A stretch of 64,000 bases of DNA from positions 20,832 to 84,831 of IMG/VR virus record IMGVR_UViG_3300014501_000012. One strand, written 5' to 3'. The notes under the pieces were generated by a model, which ran no database searches, was not told the DNA's origin, and worked only from the letters and a program-made list of their open reading frames with translations. Made by a program: the position numbers and the translations under genes. Positions within the stretch are counted from its first letter, which is position 1, and each line of letters starts with the position of its first letter. The DNA comes from a virus. Shown one piece after another: positions 16,080 to 25,449 of the stretch.

Positions 16080-19000
16080 CGATCGTCGGCGAGGGGATCA
16101 TCTGGCTCAGGCCGTCGACGGCGGGCTTCGCCGAGGAGGCCGAGGGCAAGCTCAAGTCCTCGCTCGCGTTCTTGGGCGGCGGGAGTTCGGTCGTGGGCGG
16201 GATCGTGGCCGGGACCCTCGCGGCCGGCGCGGCCGTCACCATCGTCACGGCGAAGATGGCGATGGACTTCCAGAGCGCCGAGGCCAAGCTCTCGGGAACC
16301 GCGGACATCTCAGCGAAGGCCGCGGCCAAGATCGGGACGGCCTTCCTCAACACGATGGGGTCCTCGGCGTTCTCCGGCGAGACCCTTCTCAAGGCGTACA
16401 CCCCGGTCTCGGCCCAACTCGCCCGGGTCGAAGGCCGGACCCTCTCGGCCACGCAGGCGACCCGGTTCATGGCGGTCGCGTCGGATCTGGCGAAGGCCTC
16501 GGGTAAGGATCTCAACACCTCGACCTCGACCCTCGCCCAGACCTTGTTCACGTTCGGCATACGGACGAAGGACGCCGCGGGCGCGGCGAACCTCCTCTTC
16601 AACGCCGCCCGGATCACGAACACCCCGATCGACTCCCTCTCGAACATCATCGACAAGCTCCACGCGAAACTCGGGACCCTCGCGCCGACCTTGAAGGACA
16701 CGGCCTCGATCATCGCCCTCCCCTCGGTCGCCGCGCTCGGGAGCCGCGGGGCGATGCAGGTCAGTTCCGCCCTCGAGCACCTCCTGACCCAGGCGTCGGC
16801 GACCTCGTCGGGGATCACGAAGGCCGTGACCGCGGCCCAGGCGAAACTCACGACGGCGAGCGCCGACGTCGCCAAGGCCCAGCTCAAACAGCAGCAGGCC
16901 CAGGAGGAGGTCACCGCGTCGGGGACGAACACCCTCGCCCAGCAGATCAAAATGTCAAACGCCCAGGACGCGGTCACCGCGGCGGTCGGGAAGCAGACCC
17001 TCGCGCAGCAGGCCCTCACCGCGGCGCAAGGGGACAACGTCGCGGGATCGACCCAGGCCAAGGCGCTCCTCGACCAACTCGGCCTGTCGTCCCTCTACGT
17101 CCACGGGAAGTTCGTCGGGCTCCGCGAGGTCATCGCGACCTTGGGCCCACGGCTCGCGGCGATGACCGAGCAGAATCGGAACCTCGCCCTGCAAACCCTC
17201 TTTGGGACCGGCGCCGCTCAGGTCATGGGGCACGTGCTCGCGGGTGGCGTGACCGCTTTCGACAAGTCCACGGCGGCGGTGTCCCGACACAACGCGCTCG
17301 CCCACGCGGCGGCGGCGATCGCCAAGACCCTCTTCGGACAGCTCGACGTGCTCCGGGCGTCCGTCGAGGACGTCGCGGTCAAGCTCGGACAGATGCTCCT
17401 CCCGTACATCCAGAAGTTCGTCCACCTTCTGACCGAGGGCTTCGGGTGGGCGTTGAAACACAAGGAGGTGATGATCGCTCTGGCCGGGGTTCTTGCCGGC
17501 ATCGTTGTCGGCTCACTCATGGCCGTCGCAGCGGCGTTGCTCGCGGTCGACGTCGCCGGGCTTCCGATCTGGTTGATCGCCGCCGCGATCGCCGCGCTGG
17601 CCGTGGGCGTGTTCGAGGCCTACAAGCACATCCCGGCTTTCCGGGACGAGGTCCACAAGCTCGGCGACGACATCAAACGGATCAACTGGAAGGACGTCGA
17701 ACGGGACGTGAAGTCCTTCGCCAAGGTCGTGGGCAAGGATCTGACCGAGGCCTTCCGCGACGCCTCGGCGTGGCTGAAAGAGGGGATGAAGATCTTCGAC
17801 GCGCTCCCGGGTCCGCTCAAGGACATCGTCTCGCCGATCCTCGGGATCGTCGTCGCCGTGAAATTCGTTGCCCAGCACTGGAAGGCGGCCTTCACCGATA
17901 TTGACCACGCGACACGGGACTTCGTCGGCGGTCTCGAGGCCGCGTGGCGGGACTTCCTCGACCCGATCGTCCAATGGGTCGTGGATTTTTGGCACTCGCT
18001 CGTGAACTTCTGGCACACCTACGGCGGGGAGATCACCCGGATCACCCGCGGGCTGTTCGGCCTGATCGAATCCGTCGTCCGGACCTTCATCCACGTGACG
18101 ACCGACATCTCGAAGGCCCTGTTCGACCTGCTCATCCCGATCTTCCGCGCCGGGTGGGCACTCGTCAAGGGCGTCTTCCAGGCGGCCTGGGACTTGATCG
18201 TGGGCGTGGTCAAGGTCGCGTGGCGGACGGTCGAGGGCGTCATGGAGGTGGCGAAGGACGTCGTGCTCGGGATCTTCGAGATCTTCGTCTCGCTCCTGAC
18301 CGGGCACTGGTCGAAGGCCTGGAAGGCGCTCGTCCATATGGTGGTCTCGGTCAAGAGCGACATCGTCAACGCAGCCAAGGGCGTCCTCGAGGCCGTGCTC
18401 AACGCCGTCGGCCGGGCCGCCCTCGATCTCTACAAGGGGGCGTTCGCTGCGGGGAAGGATCTGGTGATGGGATTGTGGAAGGGGATCAAGGAGGCCGCGC
18501 ATCTGGCGACCGACGCCGTGAAGTCCGTCGGCCACGGGATCCTCTCGGCGGCCAAGTCCGTGCTCGGGATCTTCTCGCCCTCGATCCACTTTCAGGAGTA
18601 CGGGAAGGGAACCATGCAGGGCCTGGCCAAGGGGATCCGGGACAACGCGAACCTCCCCCAGGCCGAGCTCAACAAGCTCAACCTCCACATCGCACCGAAG
18701 GACAAGCAGAAGGCGGTCGACTGGTTCAAGGACGTCGCCAAACTCGCCAAGCAGAACCACGAAAGCGCCGGATCAGCGGCCGGTCAGCTCGCCCACCTCT
18801 TCGGCGCCGGCCCGTCGGGGTCTGACGCGGCGAAGAAGGCTGCGACCCAGCTCAAGCAACTCACCGAGGCGATCACACTCCGCAAGTACCTCCAAGCGAT
18901 GGCCCACCAGAACCACCAGGATGTGACGGCCGGGAACAAGACAAGCCGCGACGGGTCGAGCCAGGTCGGCAAGCACGTCGACATGGCATCACTCCACGCG

Positions 19001-19174
19001 ATGACCAACCACCGTCAACTCCTCGACGAGCAGAAAACTCAGACGGCGATCCTCCGCCAGTTGAAGATCGACGGGGAGAAGCCGAAGAAGATCACGATCA
19101 AGGGGATGCCCGGAACGACCACGGGGGCCGGTAGCAACGCGGTCGGGGCGATCGCTTCGGGGACGATCCGATGA
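16076..19174 (+). CDS. Tail tape measure protein
   Basis: 1032 residues from GTG. It sets tail length and crosses the host envelope at injection. Early residues show the TMP pattern with a membrane-like GGIVAGTLAAGAAVTIV stretch. A coiled coil rich in Ala and Gln spans about 240-330, and hydrophobic segments near 465-520 (ALAGVLAGIVVGSLMAVAAALL) follow. The C-terminal half repeats FHS-LVNFW-like and AWKALV-like helices. Expected tail length is about 150 nm if the usual 0.15 nm per residue applies. Confidence 0.92.
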   Translation: MTIVGEGIIWLRPSTAGFAEEAEGKLKSSLAFLGGGSSVVGGIVAGTLAAGAAVTIVTAKMAMDFQSAEAKLSGTADISAKAAAKIGTAFLNTMGSSAFSGETLLKAYTPVSAQLARVEGRTLSATQATRFMAVASDLAKASGKDLNTSTSTLAQTLFTFGIRTKDAAGAANLLFNAARITNTPIDSLSNIIDKLHAKLGTLAPTLKDTASIIALPSVAALGSRGAMQVSSALEHLLTQASATSSGITKAVTAAQAKLTTASADVAKAQLKQQQAQEEVTASGTNTLAQQIKMSNAQDAVTAAVGKQTLAQQALTAAQGDNVAGSTQAKALLDQLGLSSLYVHGKFVGLREVIATLGPRLAAMTEQNRNLALQTLFGTGAAQVMGHVLAGGVTAFDKSTAAVSRHNALAHAAAAIAKTLFGQLDVLRASVEDVAVKLGQMLLPYIQKFVHLLTEGFGWALKHKEVMIALAGVLAGIVVGSLMAVAAALLAVDVAGLPIWLIAAAIAALAVGVFEAYKHIPAFRDEVHKLGDDIKRINWKDVERDVKSFAKVVGKDLTEAFRDASAWLKEGMKIFDALPGPLKDIVSPILGIVVAVKFVAQHWKAAFTDIDHATRDFVGGLEAAWRDFLDPIVQWVVDFWHSLVNFWHTYGGEITRITRGLFGLIESVVRTFIHVTTDISKALFDLLIPIFRAGWALVKGVFQAAWDLIVGVVKVAWRTVEGVMEVAKDVVLGIFEIFVSLLTGHWSKAWKALVHMVVSVKSDIVNAAKGVLEAVLNAVGRAALDLYKGAFAAGKDLVMGLWKGIKEAAHLATDAVKSVGHGILSAAKSVLGIFSPSIHFQEYGKGTMQGLAKGIRDNANLPQAELNKLNLHIAPKDKQKAVDWFKDVAKLAKQNHESAGSAAGQLAHLFGAGPSGSDAAKKAATQLKQLTEAITLRKYLQAMAHQNHQDVTAGNKTSRDGSSQVGKHVDMASLHAMTNHRQLLDEQKTQTAILRQLKIDGEKPKKITIKGMPGTTTGAGSNAVGAIASGTIR

Positions 19175-20292
19175 ACAGCGCCGGCTACCCGACCTATCTG
19201 GTCAACGGCGCGGTCTCGGTCAACAGCGGGGTCGCCGACGAGAACGGGTCGTTCTGGTACCTCGACGGGGAGATCGCCGGGTGGGACTCGCCGGACATGC
19301 GCCAGACGATGCTCACGCGGATCGGCAACACGCCCTCGGCCGACGGGGAGATCGCGGCGGACAACCACTACCGCGGCCGATCGCTGGTCTTCACCCTCAT
19401 CGCCGAGTGCGCGTCCGAGGCCGCCCGGGAAGCGTCTCGCCTCCTCCTGGCCGGCGCGCTGGACCTGATCAGCACCACCGGGACGTTCCTGGCCGAGGAG
19501 GTGATCCCCAAACAGGTCTCGATCATCCGCTCGGGGAACTCGAACCAGGGCAAGCTTGTGATGACCGACTGTGGCTTCGCCATGAAGAACGCCACCGAGG
19601 CCCTGTCGCGCACCGTCACCGATGCCGTGACCACGGGCAGTTCGGAGAACCTGGTCAGCGCGTCGGCGAACTTCGGGACGGGTGACATCGGGCAACCGGT
19701 GACGGGGACGAACATCCCGCCCGGCACCGTGGTCGTCTCGATCACGTCCACGATCGAGGTCGTGATGTCGAACGAGGCCACCGCGTCAGGGAGCGACCAG
19801 ACGGTGACGATCGGCGGGTACCCGGGCTTCCCCGTCGGGACCGTCGTGTGGCTGCTCAAGGCCGAGATCGAGATCTACGCGCAGGACCCCCGGAAATACT
19901 CGCCCGTCCCCAACGAGGCACCGTTCGAGTCGAACGTGGCGATGGTGACGAACGAGGGGAACACCGCCACCCAGAACGCGGTGATCACGATCGAGGTGAC
20001 CGGAGGCGGGGACGGTCCGTTCCACATCGAGATCGTCAGCGTCGCCGACATGGAGTTGCTCGTCCCCCCGCTCCCGGCCGGCGCGCCCGCCCTCGATCCG
20101 ATCCCGACCGAACTCGTGGTCGACCTCTACAACAAGACCATCACCGACGGGGAGGAACGCAGCTACTACTACCTGCGGAACCTCCAGACCCCGTGGCTCA
20201 CGATTCCCCCGGGGGTCTGGGCGGTCTCGATCAGCGGGGCGGGCGGCAGCAACATCCCCGGGAGCGTCGTCAGTTACTCGGCGTGGATCTGA
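19171..20292 (+). CDS. Distal tail (Dit-like) or minor tail protein
   Basis: 373 residues. ATG overlaps the tape measure stop (ATGA). The first gene after the tape measure is normally the distal tail protein. The N-terminal half has the phage pattern LVNGAVSVNSG, WYLDGEIAGWDSP. It carries the shared beta module (VTDAVTTG, then FGTGDIGQPVTGTNIPPGT, 19609-19818). It would form the hub joining tube and baseplate. Confidence 0.65.
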   Translation: MNSAGYPTYLVNGAVSVNSGVADENGSFWYLDGEIAGWDSPDMRQTMLTRIGNTPSADGEIAADNHYRGRSLVFTLIAECASEAAREASRLLLAGALDLISTTGTFLAEEVIPKQVSIIRSGNSNQGKLVMTDCGFAMKNATEALSRTVTDAVTTGSSENLVSASANFGTGDIGQPVTGTNIPPGTVVVSITSTIEVVMSNEATASGSDQTVTIGGYPGFPVGTVVWLLKAEIEIYAQDPRKYSPVPNEAPFESNVAMVTNEGNTATQNAVITIEVTGGGDGPFHIEIVSVADMELLVPPLPAGAPALDPIPTELVVDLYNKTITDGEERSYYYLRNLQTPWLTIPPGVWAVSISGAGGSNIPGSVVSYSAWI

Positions 20293-20295
20293 TCC

Positions 20296-21744
20296 GTGGC
20301 CCGCGTCCGCGTCAACAACCAGTTCGGGTTTCTCGGGGCTGACCCCGGTATCAGCGGAACCACGCTGACCTTCGGCGCGGCCCCCGTTCCCCCGTTGCCC
20401 ACCCTCACTGGCGAGGACTACATACCGTTCACCCTTGACGCTCTGTCTGACCGGTTCGAGATCGTTCACCTGGTCGCGCCCTACACGTCGGGAGATCTGA
20501 CCGGGCCGATGGTGCGGGAGGCCGAGGATGCCGTCAACTTCCCCGCGGTCGCCCACAACCTGCCGGCGACGTGGAAGGCGTGCCCCACGGCCCTCGACTA
20601 CAGCGCCACGATCTTCAACGTCCTCTACTACGGGGCCGATCCGACTGGGGTGAACGACAGCACTGCGGCGTTCCAGGCGGCGATCAACGACGCCACGGCC
20701 AACGCTGGGTCAGACGCGCTCGGTCCGGTCTACGTGCCAGCCGGCAAGTACAAGATCAGCGGCACGCTCACGGTGGAGAACGTGATCGGGTTCCGCATCT
20801 ACGGGGACGGTAAGTGGCTGACGTTCATTCAACCCACCACGGCGCTCGCGGGTCTGGCCGTGTTCAGGCTCCAGGACTGTGACTCCCCGGCGTTCGAGGA
20901 GATGAACGTCGCCGGGAACTCGAGCGGCGCACCGCTTTACCTGCTCCAGTTCAACGTTGGCAACCCGATCCTGCTGGTCAACACCCGGGCCTTCGTCAAG
21001 AGCGTGTTCTTCGGATCCTCGAGCGCCGGGAGTGCGACGAACGGGATCGCGTGGACGACATCGGGACCGGACGACAACAACGATCAGTCGGTGGTTCTCG
21101 ACTGCGACTTCTACAACATGACGAACGCCTACTACATCGGGCACTCGAACTCCGAGCAACACACGTTCATCGGCGGCACCACGAATGTGACGGGGGCGAC
21201 CGTCCTCTGCGCCGGGGGTGGGTACAAGATGATCAGCACGGTCATCATTAACACCTCGGGGACGATGTTCGAGTTCGGGGCCGGGACCTACCGGCGCGGG
21301 ACGGAGATCATCGGGGTCAGCTCAGAACAGTCCGGCGCCTGGGTGAACGCCGTCACGGGGGCGATCGGACTCAACCTGCGGATGGTCGGGTGCGTGTGTG
21401 ACGGAGCACCGGCCAGCTCGACGCCAATCAACTTCGAGGCGGACATCACGTCCCACTTCCGGGCGACCAACTGCGATTTCGTCAGCGGGCAGACGGGAAC
21501 GATCCTCAACTTTCCCACAGCGGCTCTGTCGTCGTTCACTGACTGCACCCTGGACTGCTACTCGATCACCTTCGACTCGGCGCTGAACCTAATCGGCAAC
21601 CTGTTCCTCGCCGGAAACGTGACGATGACCAACGGCGGTTCGGGGGTCTATCTGGGATTCGCCAACACCGGGGGCAACGTGCCGGACAGCGACCTGAGCG
21701 CAGATGATCTCATCGCTCCCTTCCTCAACCAAAACTACTTCTAA
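20296..21744 (+). CDS. Tailspike-like beta-helix protein (pectate-lyase-3 type)
   Basis: 482 residues from GTG. Residues from about 105 contain NVLYYGADPTGVNDSTAAFQAAIN, the standard entry of pectate-lyase-3 beta-helices, followed by YVPAGKYKISGTLTV, then regular short strands to the end. Such proteins bind or cleave host polysaccharide. The N-terminal 100 residues are probably the virion attachment domain. Catalytic residues cannot be picked out. Confidence 0.8.
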   Translation: MARVRVNNQFGFLGADPGISGTTLTFGAAPVPPLPTLTGEDYIPFTLDALSDRFEIVHLVAPYTSGDLTGPMVREAEDAVNFPAVAHNLPATWKACPTALDYSATIFNVLYYGADPTGVNDSTAAFQAAINDATANAGSDALGPVYVPAGKYKISGTLTVENVIGFRIYGDGKWLTFIQPTTALAGLAVFRLQDCDSPAFEEMNVAGNSSGAPLYLLQFNVGNPILLVNTRAFVKSVFFGSSSAGSATNGIAWTTSGPDDNNDQSVVLDCDFYNMTNAYYIGHSNSEQHTFIGGTTNVTGATVLCAGGGYKMISTVIINTSGTMFEFGAGTYRRGTEIIGVSSEQSGAWVNAVTGAIGLNLRMVGCVCDGAPASSTPINFEADITSHFRATNCDFVSGQTGTILNFPTAALSSFTDCTLDCYSITFDSALNLIGNLFLAGNVTMTNGGSGVYLGFANTGGNVPDSDLSADDLIAPFLNQNYF

Positions 21745-21753
21745 GGAGCCACA

Positions 21754-22170
21754 ATGGGAACGTCCATCAACCCATCCCCGGCGTTCGCGTCGGCCCAGGT
21801 CCGTTCGGCTGCCGTGACCCTGAGTCTCACCGCTGACACGCTGGGAAGCACCCCAACGCACGGCCAGGTGCTGTTAGCCGCGGGTAATAGCGGGACGAAG
21901 ATCAGGCAACTGGTGTTCATGGCTACGGGTGAGACCGTGGCTGGACTAGTCGGTGTCTATCTCGACCGAGGTGGGATTTTTACGCTTGAGGACACCGTGC
22001 TCGTGCCGGGCGGCATCACCCCTTCAACGACGGTCGCTCCGTGGCGCCTCGCCCGCCCGTACCCGGCCCTGCTCATGCCCCCCTATGCCCTCATCACCTC
22101 CTCCCTCATCGTCACGTCCTTCGTCGCCAACCAGCCCATGCAGGTGCACGCGTTCGGAGGAGACTTCTAA
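21754..22170 (+). CDS. Hypothetical minor tail protein
   Basis: 138 residues, AAGGAG before ATG. Beta-rich, with a repeated SLTADTL-like N-terminus and a C-terminal SSLIVTSFVANQPMQVHAFGGDF. No family recognised. It lies directly behind the tailspike and its TAATG junction couples it to the next gene. Confidence 0.7.
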   Translation: MGTSINPSPAFASAQVRSAAVTLSLTADTLGSTPTHGQVLLAAGNSGTKIRQLVFMATGETVAGLVGVYLDRGGIFTLEDTVLVPGGITPSTTVAPWRLARPYPALLMPPYALITSSLIVTSFVANQPMQVHAFGGDF

Positions 22171-22694
22171 TGAGCGACGGGATGGCTGGGAACGTGGGTG
22201 ACGGGTTCTCCATCGAGCCACCGTTCCCCAACACCGAGCCCGTGTACCAGGGCGTTCTAACGCTCGACCCAACGTCCGAGACCTTCCTCCGCTGGTCGCC
22301 GTTCCTCGCGCTGCCCCCACAGTTCCAAACGTTGACAGCCAACGGGGCGGTCACGATCGACGCGGCGATGGGGGACGTCATCGTCAACCTCGAGGCGAAC
22401 GCCACGAGCACTACCATCGTCAACTCGCTCTACAACGAGGACCAGTATCCAGGGTACTCACCGCGGCCGGGTCAACTCCTGAGGGTCACCTTCGTGCAAG
22501 ATGCCACGGGTGGCCGCACCTACGCGTGGCCCTCCAACTGCGCCTTCGGCGCGGGCGTGACCACGACGTCGCCGATCGTGACCGTCGCGGCGGGAGCACC
22601 CACCGACACGGTGGCCCTCTCTCAGACCTCGGTCCTGTTTCGTTGGGACGGGACCACGTGGCAGGAGATGTCCAGAGCGGTGAGCGTCGGGTAG
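22170..22694 (+). CDS. Hypothetical tail fibre component
   Basis: 174 residues, start overlapping the previous stop. The segment QTLTANGAVTIDAAMG, then GQLLRVTFVQDATGGRTYAWP and VLFRWDGTTWQEM, is a beta-sandwich module common in phage fibres, and the tail fibre at the window start carries a related segment (about 720-1010). Confidence 0.7.
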   Translation: MSDGMAGNVGDGFSIEPPFPNTEPVYQGVLTLDPTSETFLRWSPFLALPPQFQTLTANGAVTIDAAMGDVIVNLEANATSTTIVNSLYNEDQYPGYSPRPGQLLRVTFVQDATGGRTYAWPSNCAFGAGVTTTSPIVTVAAGAPTDTVALSQTSVLFRWDGTTWQEMSRAVSVG

Positions 22695-24868
22695 TGCCCT
22701 TCGGTACCGATCCCCACGGGGACGCTCCCTATGGCGACTCGTCCTCGGAGGGGGCGGTCTTCCCGAGCATCGTCACCGACGACGCGCTGACGACCGACTC
22801 GTGCGGGGGTGGAGTGGTGCTGGCGCGCCCGACCACCGACACGGCCCTGACTACCGACACTCTGTTCGATCACGCCGTCTCGGTGAGCGACACGGCCCTG
22901 ACCACGGACGCGGTCGGGGTGGGGAAACACTTCGCACGGCTCTCCCCGGACGTCTCGTACACGACCGACGGGCTCCTCGGTCCGATCGTCTTCGTCTCGG
23001 TCCGCTGCCTGACCCGCGTCGTGGTCTCGGTCGCTTGCTACCGTCCACTCCCGCCGCCCCAGCCCGTCCCCGGGCCGAGCGGTCTGCACGACTATGAGGT
23101 GATCACCTGCGACCAGTTCGGGGTCGCCTACGGAGAGATCGTCACGGCCGTCCCGACTCAGATCGACTGGGACCTTGACGACCTCGGATCGGTCCTGATC
23201 GACATCGACATCCTCGACCCGAGCCTCTTGAACCTCCTCCCGCAGTCGGCGATCCCGGCCGTGCGTGAGATCCAGATCTGGCGCGACCAGTCGTTGATCT
23301 TCTGGGGCCTCCCGATCTCGGCCACCTACGACGCGTCACAGGTCCACCTCACGTGCTCGGGCCATCTCTGGTTCCTCTCCACGAGGAACTTCGGCCCGGT
23401 GATCACCGAGTACCTGACCAACCCCCAGTTCGAGCAGGGCTTCCTCGATTGGGTCCCGGTCGGGGTCACGAGTTCGATCGAGGACGCCCGGGCCGGCGGG
23501 ATCGTGGCCCTCGGTCGGTACGCTGCGCGGCTCACCCAGTCCAGCGCCAACGAGGACACGTACATCCACCAGATCCTCACCGGGATCTCCGCGCCGCCAG
23601 AGGAGTCGACCTTCTTCGACCTCGCCGCCTGGCTCTACATTGACCCCGCCTACGCGTCCCCCGGACCGGCGCTCGACCAGCGCGGGCTCTTCATCCAGTC
23701 GGTCATCGGATCGACCGTCCAGGACTTCGAGTTCGAGACGATCACGGCCTCGACCGTCATCGGTCAGTGGGTGCGTTTGGAGACGGGGATCCTCGTCGAG
23801 GCCGGGACGACGGTGGACCTCGACATCCGGCTCTACGCGCCGGGGGGTTCGGTCATCTGGGACGCCGTACAACTCACGGTCGAGGAGTCGGTCGGGTCGA
23901 CGCTCGCGGGCTCCGATGTCTATTTCATCATCCTCGAGATCCTCCAGTACGCCCAGGACCCGACACGCGGGAAGTCCAACGTGAACCTCCCCGTGATCGG
24001 AGCGAACACAGGGGTCGTCCTCCAGCGCAACTACCAGTTCTCGGACAACGGCGGGATCCTCGACGCGCTCAACGAGTTCCCCACGATCGGCGCGTGCGAC
24101 TTCGAGGTGACCTACGACGAGACCGGTCACTTCCGCGGGTTCCAGGTGTTCTCCCCGGCGAAGGGCTCGGTCAAGTACAACGCGGCGATCGAGATGGACC
24201 TGGGCCAGGTCACCGACCTCCAGGGCGCGGTCGACGGCTCGCAGGTGGGGACGGCCGTCCGATACCTCGGCCAGGGCTCGACCGGTTCGTCGGCCGAGAT
24301 CGGGTTCGCCAACTTCCCCTGCTATCTGGGTGGGCGTGTCTCGGGCGTCGCCGTCCTCGTCCAGGGATCGACCACGGCCCAGGCGGGCGACATCGACTTC
24401 ACCGCCCTCGACGTAGGACAGGGGATCTACTGCCAGACCCCGGGGGTGATCCCCGTCGGGACGGTCATCGTCGAGGTCCTGAGCGCGACCGAGGCCGTGA
24501 TGTCGAACCCATCGGCGATCACGGCCAACCCCTCGGTGATCGGTATCGGCGGGATCATCATCGACTCCGTGCAATCGGCGATGCCCGACCAGATGATCGA
24601 CACCCTCCAGGCCTCGGCCGAGCAGATGTTGGCCCTGACCCAACGCCCGCAGAACCTCCCGACGCCGAAGATGCGCGCCGACGGGCCGGCGGGACTCTTC
24701 GGGAAAGTCGAGACCGGTGACGTCCTCCCGGTGATGTTCAACTACGGCTGGTGTACCTTCGGCCCGGTCTACATGCGCCTCGTGACCCTGACCCTCTACC
24801 CACCGACCGAAGAGTTGGAGTTCACCTTGAACCTTCCGGGGACGCTCTCGACCGTGGGGGGTGGCTGA
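22694..24868 (+). CDS. Baseplate (tail-associated) protein with ALTTD repeats and carbohydrate-binding-like domain
   Basis: 724 residues from GTG 22694 (overlaps TAG). Residues 27-92 hold four copies of the (S/T)DxALTTD repeat seen at 3956-4651. Residues 130-280 resemble siphophage minor tail proteins (DWDLDDLGSVLIDIDILDP, VREIQIWRDQSLIFWG). Residues 285-420 have a carbohydrate-binding jelly-roll look (NPQFEQGFLDW, ARLTQSS). Near 555-620 is the shared beta module. The C-terminus QRPQNLPTPKMRADG is typical of the hub. Likely part of the tail tip. Confidence 0.75.
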   Translation: MPFGTDPHGDAPYGDSSSEGAVFPSIVTDDALTTDSCGGGVVLARPTTDTALTTDTLFDHAVSVSDTALTTDAVGVGKHFARLSPDVSYTTDGLLGPIVFVSVRCLTRVVVSVACYRPLPPPQPVPGPSGLHDYEVITCDQFGVAYGEIVTAVPTQIDWDLDDLGSVLIDIDILDPSLLNLLPQSAIPAVREIQIWRDQSLIFWGLPISATYDASQVHLTCSGHLWFLSTRNFGPVITEYLTNPQFEQGFLDWVPVGVTSSIEDARAGGIVALGRYAARLTQSSANEDTYIHQILTGISAPPEESTFFDLAAWLYIDPAYASPGPALDQRGLFIQSVIGSTVQDFEFETITASTVIGQWVRLETGILVEAGTTVDLDIRLYAPGGSVIWDAVQLTVEESVGSTLAGSDVYFIILEILQYAQDPTRGKSNVNLPVIGANTGVVLQRNYQFSDNGGILDALNEFPTIGACDFEVTYDETGHFRGFQVFSPAKGSVKYNAAIEMDLGQVTDLQGAVDGSQVGTAVRYLGQGSTGSSAEIGFANFPCYLGGRVSGVAVLVQGSTTAQAGDIDFTALDVGQGIYCQTPGVIPVGTVIVEVLSATEAVMSNPSAITANPSVIGIGGIIIDSVQSAMPDQMIDTLQASAEQMLALTQRPQNLPTPKMRADGPAGLFGKVETGDVLPVMFNYGWCTFGPVYMRLVTLTLYPPTEELEFTLNLPGTLSTVGGG

Positions 24869-25446
24869 TGGCGAACGACACCGGCCCGCTCGGTGGGTCA
24901 GGACCCGTCACCCGGCCGAACCTCGGCCTCGCCGCCATCCGGGCGCGGTTCGAGAACATCGAGCGCCGGCTGTCCCTCCGAGAGAGGAACCGAACACCCG
25001 AACCCCTCCCGCTGCACCTGGCCGCGTCGAACGCTGGCCCGGTGAGCCAGGCCCAGCACGGCCACGGCGTGGTCTACTCCGAGCCCCAGGGGATGTTCGT
25101 CCCGAGCCCGGTGCTGGCCGAACTCCCGTTCCACATGCCCGGGCCTCTTAGTCTCGCCACCTCCCCGCCGCTGCACGCCCGCTACGCCTGCTCGATCACG
25201 GGCATCGCCGCGGACCTCGGGGTGTTCTCGACCGACGTCGAGTTCGAGGTGCTGGTGAACGGGACGATGGTCTACACGATCAACCAGACGTCCCAGAGCA
25301 CGGGACTGATCCCGGTCGCGCCCACCGCGCTCGTCGCCTACACCGACCTCATCACCGTCCAGACGACGTCGATCGGCACGGGGAACTCGGATCTTGTGGT
25401 CCACGTCGAGCTCGGGGTCGTGGTCGGGACGACGCCCGGCCCGTGA
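24868..25446 (+). CDS. Minor tail protein, collar or fibre type
   Basis: 192 residues, start overlapping the previous stop. An N-terminal helix (LAAIRARFENIERRLSLRERN) precedes a beta domain (EFEVLVNGTMVYTINQTSQS, VVHVELGVVVG). This helix plus beta-sandwich plan is common among small baseplate proteins. No enzymatic motif. Confidence 0.65.
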   Translation: MANDTGPLGGSGPVTRPNLGLAAIRARFENIERRLSLRERNRTPEPLPLHLAASNAGPVSQAQHGHGVVYSEPQGMFVPSPVLAELPFHMPGPLSLATSPPLHARYACSITGIAADLGVFSTDVEFEVLVNGTMVYTINQTSQSTGLIPVAPTALVAYTDLITVQTTSIGTGNSDLVVHVELGVVVGTTPGP

Positions 25447-25449
25447 CAC

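Noticed and set aside
17513-18760. 415-codon minus-strand frame over the tape measure gene
   Set aside because: Antisense shadow with Asp/Val/Arg/Gly bias; the tape measure gene is certain.
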